This document shows positions 24,201 through 32,205 of a DNA stretch of 64,000 bases, in pieces (the first letter of the stretch is position 1; each line of letters begins with the position of its first letter). The notes beneath the pieces are model-generated. The model was given only the letters and a program-made list of their open reading frames with translations. It did no database searches and had not been told where the DNA came from. A program made the translations under genes and the position numbers. Source of the stretch: Tragulus kanchil (Eukaryota; Chordata; Mammalia; Artiodactyla; Tragulidae); NCBI GenBank assembly GCA_022376925.1, contig JAIOJX010000004.1:6696001-6760000 (forward strand). The letters are read 5' to 3'.

Positions 24201-26240
24201 AAGGACCACCTGTGGGACACTCATTTCTGACACATACCCTTCACAGAGATGCACTGAGATAGGAATATGCTAATTATCACATGAAACATGGTACAAGAAC
24301 CATCTGAGCACAGAGGAGGTGAATGTGATGTCTGTTTTCTTTTCCTTTCATTTATAATTCACACTGCTCCCACTCACACTTTCTTTTCCTTTTCTTAAGG
24401 AACCACAAACTATTAGAGTGATCAGGGGCCTTGGATATGATCTGATACAACCTTTTCATTTTATAAATACCAAAACTAATTCCAGGAAAGAATTGCATGA
24501 CTGCCTAAAGGCATCTTATATGTGAGCTTCAGACCTGGGAGTCTAAGTGGTCTCATTGACTATTTCCTGCAGAAGTACCTCCTTAAGTGGGTCTAAAACT
24601 GTCACAGTTTTCCTCTCTATGAATTCAGATGCAGAATGTACTAGCAAAGGAATCACAGAGACTCACTCTTTTCATTAAAACCAAACCAAAACAACAGTTT
24701 CAGATAATTTAGATCCAGAAAAAAGGGGCAAAATCAGTGTAACACCATGAGCACAGGAAAGAAAGAAAACTCTAATTATAAAATGCTGCAAACTAAGTAA
24801 TAGTAATAATTCCAGCTTTCTTATTCAGACTGTCTTCTAATCTATTTTAGGCACTCTGTTTACCTCCTTGTCCCTCAAACCCCACCTGTTCAAAAAAGAA
24901 GTCCAGCTTCATCTCACTCAGGCCATACTTTTGCATTTTAATCAATATTTCCACCAACAGATCAAAGCAACCACCACAAGGAAGTGTCTGACTTTAAAAC
25001 TGTGTTTCTGTCTTGGGATATAAAATAGGCAGGGATAGTTTGTTTTATACATACAAGTTTGTGCAGAGGAGAATGTCAATGCAGACAAAGCAGGGGCAGG
25101 AAAGAGACCACAGGGTACAAAAACAGTGTCTCCAGGGGTGACTGCCTTGTGGTATTAAAAATGAAGCTCCATCCAGACAAACTGAATCAGATTTTTCTTG
25201 AGGGAATGACTTGCACGTCAATCCCCATGGTAAGGTTTCGAGGTGATTTGTAGGGATACCTAGGTTTGAGAACCACAGTCACAGAGGCAACGCTGATGGA
25301 AGGTCAGCTAAAGGAAATAATTTATAGTTGTGGTTACTATTTGTTCAACTGGAAGTCTGTTAATTTTTGAGTTTCCCCTCTGAGCTCATCCTATTATTCT
25401 CTAAGCTCCTTTGCAATTCTGAGTTTCTCCAGTTATAAGTGTTTCTCTGAACTCTGAGTCAGAGAAAAGAGAAGGAATGCCACGCTAAGGGTTGCAGCCG
25501 GCTTGGATACTCACTTTGAGCCCCATGAGGTAGTAAAGGACACTGATGATCATCATGGGAAGGATGTAGAAGAGGAAGGAGGTGACCTGGATAATGAAAT
25601 TGTAGATCCACATGGGTTTGATGACCGTACAGGTGGCAGATCCCGGGATGAAGGACCCGTTGGGGAAATAGTGGAGCTTGATGCCGTGGATGCTGGTGTT
25701 GGGCAGAGAGAAAAGAACAGAGAAGCCCCAGACGATGCCGAGGATCCGGAGGGCCCTGCGCCGGGTGCTCTCCAGTTTGGCACGGAAGGGGTAGAGGACG
25801 GCCACGTAGCGCTCCACGCTGACGGTGGTGACGCTGAGGATGGAGGCGAAGCACACAGTCTCGAAGAGGGCCGTCTTGAAGTAGCAGCCCACGGGCCCAA
25901 ACAGGAAAGGGTAGTTGCGCCACATTTCATAGACTTCCAGGGGCATCCCAAGAAGCAGAACCAGGAGGTCGGAGATGGCCAAGCTGAAGAGGTAGTAATT
26001 GGTGGGTGTCTTCATGGTCTGGTGCCGAAGAATCACCAGGCAGACCAGGAGATTGCCAACGACCCCCACCACAAAAATCATAACATATACCACGGTCACT
26101 GGGAGGAAAAGGTGGCTGCGCCGAGGCCCGCAGAGCAAAGCAAGGTAGTCATCGGTATTGTTCAGGTATTTCTTGAAGGGATCCTCTGGTTCCTGTTGGT
26201 AGATCCAGGAAACATTCTCATGTTTTTCCATCACTGCCAT
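5900..26240 (-). CDS. NMUR2: Neuromedin U receptor 2, four coding exons
   Basis: This is a plasma-membrane class A GPCR. The family binds neuromedin U and neuromedin S and couples mainly to Gq; it is known for roles in feeding and stress signalling. The joined model is 26240-25515, 15649-15565 (or 14504-14420), 12267-12142 (or 11138-11013) and 6207-5900. It totals 1245 nt and 414 residues, against 415 in the human protein as I recall it. Visible landmarks are N-glycosylation sequons at N9 and N27, the TM1 GN motif at 62-63, LAISD ending at D91 in TM2, disulfide cysteines C119 and C204, the ERY motif at 143-145, CWAP at 280-283 in TM6 and NPIIY at 323-327 in TM7. Intron phases are 0, 1 and 1, all with GT/AG ends. 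No inactivating change is seen. The extra copies of exons 2 and 3 lie in assembly-like tandem duplications, so gene length and introns are inflated. Recognition is by remembered similarity to human NMUR2 and is very secure. Confidence 0.95.
6681..6736. repeat. 28-bp tandem duplication
   Basis: AAGCATTCCCTAGTGTCC and the following ten bases occur twice head to tail (6681 and 6709). It lies in NMUR2 intron 3 and is unrelated in scale to the 1.1-kb duplications. Confidence 0.85.
6890..7030 (+). mobile_element. MIR-like ancient SINE
   Basis: TTCTGTGACCCTGGGCAG, then a pyrimidine-rich stretch and AAAATGGGAATGATAATACC, match the MIR core and 3' layout. Diverged, intronic. Confidence 0.65.
7176..7395 (-). 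mobile_element. Bov-tA-type SINE, inverted
   Basis: Begins TGTTGTTGTTTAGTCATGAAG, contains CAGGCAAGAATACTGGAGTG and ends CATCTGGGAAGCCC, the reverse complement of the Bov-tA head. It lies in NMUR2 intron 3. Frames at 7027-7474 are shadows of it. Confidence 0.85.
7396..8164. other. Intron 3 sequence, nothing recognised
   Basis: Moderately AT-rich single-copy sequence. No splice-supported exon, RNA gene or recognised repeat. Confidence 0.5.
8165..8345 (-). mobile_element. L1 3' UTR fragment
   Basis: The run from AAATTTTGTTAAAGTTTATT through GCTACACAGTAGGTCCTTATT is the antisense of the ruminant L1 3' UTR as I recognise it. Short, diverged and non-coding. Confidence 0.6.
8785..8960 (+). mobile_element. 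MIR-like SINE (copy near 9982-10157)
   Basis: It has the MIR order: an AACTCGAAGTTAGGTGACTC stretch, CTTTGGACAGGTCATTTCTT, then a diverged 3' part. Intronic. Confidence 0.55.
9028..9220 (+). mobile_element. Bov-tA-type SINE (copy near 10226-10417)
   Basis: Starts GGGCTTTCCAGGTGGCACTA and includes AGTATTCCTTCCTGGAAAAT and GGACAGAGGAGTCTGATGGG. The 3' end is diverged. Confidence 0.82.
9816..9901 (-). pseudogene. NMUR2: NMUR2 exon 3, truncated third copy
   Basis: The 3' two thirds of exon 3 and its GTAAAAG donor are present. The match to the other copies stops near 9901, where about 16 bases of unrelated filler precede the next duplicated block. The acceptor and the CWAP motif are missing, so this copy cannot be spliced. 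The break coincides with a duplication join, so it is an artefact of that join and not an old pseudogene. Confidence 0.88.
11013..11138 (-). CDS. NMUR2: NMUR2 exon 3, second complete copy
   Basis: This is identical in coding sequence and splice sites to 12142-12267, about 1129 bp away. It sits in the overlap of two chained duplications (8721-11098 and 10684-12930). Read as an assembly duplicate. Confidence 0.9.
12142..12267 (-). CDS. NMUR2: NMUR2 exon 3 (TM6 and third extracellular loop), complete copy
   Basis: This 126-nt exon completes Phe271, encodes residues 272-312 and leaves the first base of Gly313. It carries the TM6 toggle motif CWAPFH and the loop stretch FFSFVEEW. The acceptor is CTTGTCCAG and the donor is GTAAAAG, phase 1 on both sides. 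As 126 is a multiple of three, a real tandem copy would stay in frame but would duplicate TM6. It is the first of three exon 3 copies along the transcript. Confidence 0.93.
12931..14020. other. Intron 2 sequence, unduplicated
   Basis: AT-rich intron between exons 2 and 3 with a short (AT)n near 13007-13021. No clear repeat or exon. Confidence 0.5.
14420..14504 (-). CDS. NMUR2: NMUR2 exon 2, second identical copy
   Basis: This repeats the exon at 15565-15649 with the same acceptor, donor and coding bases. If both copies were spliced in, the second would be entered in phase 1 instead of 0 and would shift the frame. It lies inside the tandem duplication 14021-16295 and is most likely an assembly duplicate. 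Confidence 0.9.
14575..14690. mobile_element. MIR-like SINE (copy at 15720-15835)
   Basis: TCATTTTGCAGATAAGAAAA followed by GAGGTGGAACTCGACCCAGG matches the MIR arm that reads through a cleared-threshold motif and ends in CCCAGG. Diverged. Confidence 0.5.
14727..14930 (+). mobile_element. Bov-tA-type SINE (copy at 15872-16075)
   Basis: Well-preserved: GGGCTTCCTTGGTGTGGTGG at the head, CTGCCTGCAGTGCAGGAGAC in the body and CACGACTGAGTGACTAACGC at the end. It lies in intron 2, next to exon 2. Frames of 60-74 codons on the minus strand are its shadows. Confidence 0.92.
15565..15649 (-). CDS. NMUR2: NMUR2 exon 2 (loop 3), copy nearer exon 1
   Basis: This 85-nt exon encodes residues 243-270 of intracellular loop 3, starting [10 protein letters not shown] and ending VTKML, plus the first base of codon 271. 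The acceptor is TTTCCCTTGCAG and the donor is GTGAGT. It enters in phase 0 from exon 1 and leaves in phase 1, which matches exon 3 exactly. It is identical to the copy at 14420-14504, 1145 bp away. Only one copy can be used, because 85 nt is not a multiple of three. Confidence 0.93.
16296..16983. other. Intron 1 sequence (copy at 17421-18109)
   Basis: No exon, RNA gene or recognised mobile element; AT-rich. Duplicated by event 6. Confidence 0.5.
16984..17192 (-). mobile_element. Bov-tA-type SINE, inverted (copy at 18110-18318)
   Basis: Reads TTGTTAGTCACTCAGTCATG at the left and GTGCCACCAGGGAAACCCC at the right, the inverse of the Bov-tA layout. Confidence 0.88.
18463..18590 (-). other. Poly-T-headed CpG-bearing insert, possible short retrocopy
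   Basis: A T run (18464-18480) is followed by CpG-bearing sequence unlike the AT-rich intron around it. A short minus-strand mRNA 3'-end insertion with a poly-A tail would look like this. No gene is recognised and no target site is clear. Copied at about 19656-19785. Confidence 0.25.
18993..19123 (+). mobile_element. Short tRNA-derived SINE (copy at 20187-20317)
   Basis: The head GGAGTTCCCTAGTGGCCTTG is tRNA-like and the element ends GGCCAAAAGAAAAAAAA. Diverged target sites (18978-18992 and 19124-19136) surround it. Confidence 0.72.
20685..22890. repeat. Tandem duplication 8 (step about 1105 bp)
   Basis: 20685-21785 is repeated as 21790-22890 with 4 bp between. It contains a tRNA-derived SINE. 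No differences were noticed by eye apart from the join. Confidence 0.95.
20790..21068 (+). mobile_element. tRNA-derived cetartiodactyl SINE (copy at 21895-22173)
   Basis: The head is GGCTTCCCTGGTGGTCCAG, the body includes GGAGGCCCACACAGGCTGAA, and the tail is A-rich. Target sites CTAGCAAATGG (20779-20789) and CTGGCAAATGG (21069-21079) flank it. Minus-strand frames of 64-98 codons are shadows. Confidence 0.87.
22891..25440. other. Unduplicated intron 1 sequence next to exon 1
   Basis: About 2.5 kb of single-copy intron. Parts (23270-23560 and 24405-24560) resemble diverged ancient interspersed repeats, family uncertain. No additional exon is supported. Confidence 0.5.
25515..26240 (-). CDS. 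NMUR2: NMUR2 exon 1 (N-terminus to TM5)
   Basis: The exon encodes residues 1-242: the extracellular N-terminus, TM1 to TM5 and the start of intracellular loop 3. It ends at codon Lys242, followed by the donor GTGAGT, phase 0. The first ATG (26240) has a weak Kozak context (T at -3, G at +4). The ATG at codon 4 has G at -3 and G at +4, so initiation at Met4 is possible. Met1 is chosen because the human protein also starts three residues before the matching Met. Sequons at N9, N27, N181 and N194 fit an extracellular N-terminus and second loop. The exon is GC-rich and CpG-rich compared with its surroundings and lies in the longest duplication-free NMUR2 stretch, so it is single-copy here. Confidence 0.96.
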
Positions 26241-26394
26241 TAAAATGCAAGACCTGAGCCTCGTCTGGAATGAGCCTCTGTTCCAGGCTGAGCCAGAAAG
26301 GAAAGAGAAAGCTGGCAGGAAAGCACAGGCTCAGTGAAGGAGGCCCTGAGAGAGCTCCTGCTTTAGGTGGGGCTGCTCAGACCGCGGATCCTTT

Positions 26395-26450
26395 TTGAAG
26401 AGCCCCCAGACAGAAGCCCCGCCCCTCCGCGGGCTCTGGGCCAATGTACT
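26395..26450 (-). promoter_or_regulatory. Candidate NMUR2 proximal promoter elements
   Basis: About 176-205 bp upstream of the NMUR2 ATG a GC-rich patch contains GGGGCGGGGC (Sp1-type GC box, near 26416-26425) and an ATTGG/CCAAT box at 26441-26445. No TATA box is evident between them and the ATG. The position fits a TATA-less proximal promoter. This rests on motifs and position only. Confidence 0.5.
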
Positions 26451-26894
26451 TGTCAGAGGCTCCTAAGAGGACAGCTGGGTGGGGTGTGCTGGCTTCCTGA
26501 GCAGGAGCAGGAGCAGGAGGGGAGGCGGAGACGGTTCTCTGAATTGGAAGGAGCTAGGAAAGCAGGAGCAGTGCATTTTGCAAAGTTGTGGGAATCTAGG
26601 GAGAAATACAAATTTAGGTAGCAAGGACGTGCATAGAAGAGTACAAATCTCCATTGATCTTTGTCACCTGTACAGCATAACAAGAATGGAAGATCAATAG
26701 ATTTCTCAAGTATCTTGTTCCATTGAAAGTTCAGGGCTCCTGGGGGAAAATGTGATCAATATACCTTCTTGGTTTTGATTGCCTCCATGACAGAATCCAA
26801 CATCTGTACATCATCTAGCCCTGTCTGCTGTCTGACACTTCATTTTGACCCTACCTTGCTGAAGCAAAAAGCAGTAGGATTGGGAATCAGGCAC

Positions 26895-26960
26895 ACCTGT
26901 AGAAATTTTTTAAGACTGAGAAAGTCACTCAGACTCTCAGATCCACATTTTCTTAGCTGT
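26895..26960 (+). mobile_element. MIR-like fragment (copy at 28023-28088)
   Basis: GAGAAAGTCACTCAGACTCTC followed by CACATTTTCTTAGCTGTTAA is the MIR 3' arm pattern. Short and diverged. Confidence 0.5.
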
Positions 26961-26964
26961 TAAT

Positions 26965-27735
26965 TGGAGAGTCATTCATTCTATTGTATTCAACAAATAC
27001 TTCTTGAGGATTTACTGTGTACAAAGTAGCATATTAGACTTTGTAGAAACAGTGAACACAACCAGACAAAGTCTCTGCCTATATGGAACGTTTCTTACAG
27101 TAGGGAATTCTGAAAATGTATAAGCAAACTAATGAATGAATCAATGGAATTTCAAATCATAATTTGTGCTTTGAAGAAAAGGGACCATGCTAACATAAAG
27201 CTGCAGGCATTTCTTTTTTATTAAGAATGGTCAAAGAAGACTTAGATGTCACTTGGGCTAAGTTCTGACTGATGAAAGGTCAAACATAAAAGAGCTAAGG
27301 GAAGTGTGTTCCCAGCAAAAGTAATAGCAAGTACCAAGGCCCTGAGGCAGTAACACACTTGATGTGTTTCATAAATATTAAAAGACCAGTACAGCTGGGA
27401 CTTAATGAGTGGACAGGAGAGCATGAGTGTTGAGACTGAAATGACTGGAAGGGACCAGTTATATAAAGTATTTTAGGACCTCATAATGAGTTTGGATCTT
27501 GTTTAAACTGCAGGGACATTGGATCTGGTTCAAGCTGCAGAGAAATCTTTGGGAAGTTTTGAGCAGGAGGGCTGTTCCTGGGGTCAGTAGCTCCCTTATA
27601 TCTCTGGACTGTTCTTGCCCATAGATTGAAGAGGTTTCCATAGTAATGGGGTAGAAAATAGGGATGCAGCATGGATTCAGTGTATCTCTGTCAGTAGAGG
27701 TAAGTGTGAACAATCAGAGGGCTACTCTCTGTAGC
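26965..27735 (+). mobile_element. Ancient L2-like LINE 3' region (copy at 28093-28864)
   Basis: TTCATTCTATTGTATTCAAC then CAGTGAACACAACCAGACAA and, further on, CAAGGCCCTGAGGCAG and TGAGTTTGGATCTTG follow the order of a well-known old mammalian LINE 3' region. Its frames are degraded. Family assignment is by memory. Confidence 0.6.
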
Positions 27736-28953
27736 TGTGGGCCAAAATAGAACATATGGTGTTAGTCCAGGGGTGAGACGGTCGACAATGTCAAAGATGT
27801 TGTTAGAGACTGGAAGGATTCATTCGGTTCAGTTCAGTTCACTTGCTCAGTCGTGTCTGACTCTGCAAACCCATGGACCGAAGCACGCCAGGCTTCCCTG
27901 TCCTTCATCATCTCCCAGAGTTTGGTTGAATTTGTGTCCATTGAGTCGGTGGTGCTATCAAACCATCTTGTGCTCTGCTGTCCCTCCTTTTTTTCAACAG
28001 CTTAGGATTGGGAATCAGGCACACCTGTAGAAATTTTTTAAGACTGAGAAAGTCACTCAGACTCTCAGATCCACATTTTCTTAGCTGTTAATTGGAGAGT
28101 CATTCATTCTATTGTATTCAACAAATACTTCTTGAGGATTTACTGTGTACAAAGTAGCATATTAGACTTTGTAGAAACAGTGAACACAACCAGACAAAGT
28201 CTCTGCCTATATGGAACGTTTCTTACAGTAGGGAATTCTGAAAATGTATAAGCAAACTAATGAATGAATCAATGGAATTTCAAATCATAATTTGTGCTTT
28301 GAAGAAAAGGGACCATGCTAACATAAAGCTGCAGGCATTTCTTTTTTATTAAGAATGGTCAAAGAAGACTTAGATGTCACTTGGGCTAAGTTCTGACTGA
28401 TGAAAGGTCAAACATAAAAGAGCTAAGGGAAGTGTGTTCCCAGCAAAAGTAATAGCAAGTACCAAGGCCCTGAGGCAGTAACACACTTGATGTGTTTCAT
28501 AAATATTAAAAAGACCAGTACAGCTGGGACTTAATGAGTGGACAGGAGAGCATGAGTGTTGAGACTGAAATGACTGGAAGGGACCAGTTATATAAAGTAT
28601 TTTAGGACCTCATAATGAGTTTGGATCTTGTTTAAACTGCAGGGACATTGGATCTGGTTCAAGCTGCAGAGAAATCTTTGGGAAGTTTTGAGCAGGAGGG
28701 CTGTTCCTGGGGTCAGTAGCTCCCTTATATCTCTGGACTGTTCTTGCCCATAGATTGAAGAGGTTTCCATAGTAATGGGGTAGAAAATAGGGATGCAGCA
28801 TGGATTCAGTGTATCTCTGTCAGTAGAGGTAAGTGTGAACAATCAGAGGGCTACTCTCTGTAGCTGTGGGCCAAAATAGAACATATGGTGTTAGTCCAGG
28901 GGTGAGACGGTCGACAATGTCAAAGATGTTGTTAGAGACTGGAAGGATTCATT

Positions 28954-29545
28954 CGGTTCAGTTCAGTTCACTTGCTCAGTCGTGTCTGACTCTGCAAACC
29001 CATGGACCGAAGCACGCCAGGCTTCCCTGTCCTTCATCATCTCCCAGAGTTTGGTTGAATTTGTGTCCATTGAGTCGGTGGTGCTATCAAACCATCTTGT
29101 GCTCTGCTGTCCCCCCCTTCTTTTGTCTTATATTTTTTTTCCAACATCAGGGTCTTTTCCAGTGAGATGGCTCTTCGCATTCACGTGGCCAAAGTATTGG
29201 AGCTTCAGCATCTTTCCTTCCAATGAATATTCAGGGTTTATTTCTTTTAGGATTGACTGTTTCAATTCCTGTGCAGTCCAAGGGACTCTCAAGAGTCTTC
29301 TCCAATACCACAGTTCAAAGACATGAATTGTTTGGCTCTCAGGCTTCTTTATGGTCCAACTCTCACATCCATACATAACTACTGGGAAAACCATAGCTTT
29401 GACTATATGGATTTTTGTCGGCAAATTTATCTCTCTCCTTTTTAATACTCTGTCTAGTTTTATCCTAGCTTTTCTTCCAAGGAGCAAGTGTCTTTTAGTT
29501 GCATGGCTTCAGTCACTGTCCACAGTGATCTTGGAGCCCAAGAAA
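28954..29545 (-). mobile_element. BovB (RTE) LINE 3' end (copies 27826-27988 and 30102-30693)
   Basis: The minus strand still encodes a C-terminal reverse-transcriptase ORF remnant (29487-29128) with PVVMYGCESWTI and FELWYWRRLLRVPW, hallmark BovB segments. The 3' tip lies at the left. The three copies come from duplications 9 and 10; the first is cut at 27988. 5'-truncated and not active. Confidence 0.9.
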
Positions 29546-29602
29546 AGGAAGGAAGGAAGGGAGAAAGAAAGTAAAAGAAGGAAGGAAGAAAATAAAGGAA
29601 GA
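29545..29602. repeat. GGAA-rich purine tract (copy at 30693-30750)
   Basis: Imperfect AAGG/GAAA units directly after the BovB end; low-complexity. Confidence 0.8.
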
Positions 29603-29794
29603 GGGAGCTTATAACTTGTTCTTTAGTTTATAGGTGTCTGAAACAGGAGGAGCCAAATGCAGATATGCTAAATAGAAAACCATGTACCACCCAGAATTCC
29701 TGGACTTTTAAATTTGTGTCAGGATAAGAGTGGAAATCAGAGGGCCAAGGGGATGTGAGGTGGAGGTATCAGTGGCATCTGTGTAAACTGAAAG

Positions 29795-29870
29795 TCAAGT
29801 TATTCAGTCATGCCTGACTCTTTGCAATCCCATGGATGAGCCATGGAATTCTCCAGGCAAGAATACAAGG
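29795..29870 (-). mobile_element. Bov-tA SINE fragment (copy near 30940-31018)
   Basis: AAAGTCAAGTTATTCAGTCA and TTCTCCAGGCAAGAATAC are the two ends of an inverted Bov-tA whose middle is shortened. Confidence 0.65.
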
Positions 29871-31254
29871 TAAAGTTTTCAGGTAAGGAAAACAATACTA
29901 ATAGAGCGCTTATTCCATAGTAATGGGGTAGAAAATAGGGATGCAGCATGGATTCAGTGTATCTCTGTCAGTAGAGGTAAGTGTGAACAATCAGAGGGCT
30001 ACTCTCTGTAGCTGTGGGCCAAAATAGAACATATGGTGTTAGTCCAGGGGTGAGACGGTCGACAATGTCAAAGATGTTGTTAGAGACTGGAAGGATTCAT
30101 TCGGTTCAGTTCAGTTCACTTGCTCAGTCGTGTCTGACTCTGCAAACCCATGGACCGAAGCACGCCAGGCTTCCCTGTCCTTCATCATCTCCCAGAGTTT
30201 GGTTGAATTTGTGTCCATTGAGTCGGTGGTGCTATCAAACCATCTTGTGCTCTGCTGTCCCCTCCTTCTTTTGTCTTATATTTTTTTTCCAACATCAGGG
30301 TCTTTTCCAGTGAGATGGCTCTTCGCATTCACGTGGCCAAAGTATTGGAGCTTCAGCATCTTTCCTTCCAATGAATATTCAGGGTTTATTTCTTTTAGGA
30401 TTGACTGTTTCAATTCCTGTGCAGTCCAAGGGACTCTCAAGAGTCTTCTCCAATACCACAGTTCAAAGACATGAATTGTTTGGCTCTCAGGCTTCTTTAT
30501 GGTCCAACTCTCACATCCATACATAACTACTGGGAAAACCATAGCTTTGACTATATGGATTTTTGTCGGCAAATTTATCTCTCTCCTTTTTAATACTCTG
30601 TCTAGTTTTATCCTAGCTTTTCTTCCAAGGAGCAAGTGTCTTTTAGTTGCATGGCTTCAGTCACTGTCCACAGTGATCTTGGAGCCCAAGAAAAGGAAGG
30701 AAGGAAGGGAGAAAGAAAGTAAAAGAAGGAAGGAAGAAAATAAAGGAAGAGGGAGCTTATAACTTGTTCTTTAGTTTATAGGTGTCTGAAACAGGAGGAG
30801 CCAAATGCAGATATGCTAAATAGAAAACCATGTACCACCCAGAATTCCTGGACTTTTAAATTTGTGTCAGGATAAGAGTGGAAATCAGAGGGCCAAGGGG
30901 ATGTGAGGTGGAGGTATCAGTGGCATCTGTGTAAACTGAAAGTCAAGTTATTCAGTCATGCCTGACTCTTTGCAATCCCATGGATGAGCCATGGAATTCT
31001 CCAGGCAAGAATACAAGGTAAAGTTTTCAGGTAAGGAAAAACAATACTAATTTTATAGAGCGCTTATTCTTCCTAGACACTATTGTAAACATTATATACA
31101 CACATGATTTTCTCTTCATCAGATCTATATGTGGCTTTTTTTTTGTTCCAGAGACCTATGAATTAAAGGACAACTTACCAGCCTCCCCTATGAATTCTTC
31201 CAGTCTCTAATAACATCTTTCTCATTGCCCACCATCTAATCCCTAAACTAATGT

Positions 31255-32205
31255 CATGTATTTTTAAATTTTTTGAAATATAGTTTATTTACAATGTTGT
31301 TAATTTCTGCTGTATAGCGTAGTGATTCATATATATATATATATAGTCTTTATATATATATATATAGTGACTTTATATATATATAGTGACTATATATATA
31401 TATATATATATATAGTCTTTTTAAACTATTATGATTTCCCATAGGGTACTGAATATAGAATTGTGTTATAAGGAGGACCTTGTTGTTTATCCATTCTCTA
31501 TACAAAAGGTTAAAACTCCCACTCCATCCCTTTCCAAATCTCCTCCCCTTTGGCAATCACTAATGTTCTCTGTACCTATGATTCTGTTTCTGTTTCATAG
31601 ATAAGTTCATTTGTGTACTATTTTGGATTCCACATGGAAACAGTATCATATGACATTTGTCTTTCTCTTTCTGACTTACTTAGTATAATGAACTCTAGTT
31701 ACATTGTGCTACTCCAGATGGCATTATTTCATTCTTTTTTATGGTTGAGCAGTAGTCCGTTATAAACATGGATCAAATCTTCTTTATATTGATGGATGTC
31801 TAGGTTGTTTCTATGTCTTACCTGTTGTCAATAGTGTTGCTATGAACTTAAGGGTGCATGTATCTTTTTGAATTATAGTCTTTTTCAGGTGCCCAGGAGT
31901 GGGGTTGCTGGATCACATAGTAATTCTACTTTTAGTTTACTGAGGAACTGTTGTACTATTTTCCATAGTGGCTACACCAGCTTACATTTCCACCTATGAG
32001 GTAGGAGGGTTCCCTTTTCCCCACACCTTTTCCAGCATTTGTTCTTTGTAGACTTTAAAAAATATTTTTATTTATTTTAATTGGAAGATAATTACTCTAC
32101 AATATTACAATGATTTTTGCCATACATCAGCATGATAGCTATTCTAACTGGTGTAATGTGGTGCTTCATTGTAGTTTTTATTTAATGCCAATAGACACAA
32201 CTAAG
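31255..32205 (-). mobile_element. L1 3' UTR and end-of-ORF2 fragment
   Basis: Antisense ruminant L1 3' region: AAATATAGTTTATTTACAATG at the left, GGACCTTGTTGTTTATCC, then TGGGGTTGCTGGATCACATAG and GTGGCTACACCAGCTTACAT. Other sequence from about 32055 to 32125 interrupts it. No ORF is intact. Confidence 0.72.
31327..31417. repeat. Interrupted (TA)n tract
   Basis: Several TA blocks are separated by AGTCTTT and AGTGACT spacers, a variable and self-complementary stretch inside the L1 fragment. Confidence 0.88.

Larger units (their letters stand above)
26875..29118. repeat. Tandem duplication 9 (step about 1128 bp)
   Basis: 26875-27990 is repeated as 28003-29118, upstream of NMUR2. It carries MIR and L2-like DNA and the 3' tip of a BovB element. 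An A run near 27380/28508 differs by one base. Confidence 0.95.
28767..31066. repeat. Tandem duplication 10 (step about 1147 bp)
   Basis: 28767-29912 is repeated as 29914-31066. It is chained with duplication 9, so 27637-27990 occurs three times. It contains a BovB 3' end and a GGAA-rich tract. Near the first copy's end the bases TTTTA are missing before TAGAGCGC. Confidence 0.95.

Noticed and set aside
23825..24262. 145-codon frame in intron 1
   Set aside because: Intronic, no recognised domain, no promoter; overlapped by a 100-codon frame on the other strand.
25503..26243. 246-codon plus-strand frame, antisense to NMUR2 exon 1
   Set aside because: It is the exact mirror of a conserved GPCR exon with GC-rich codons that lack antisense stops. 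Its composition (D, E, G, H rich) is typical of an antisense shadow and no domain is seen.
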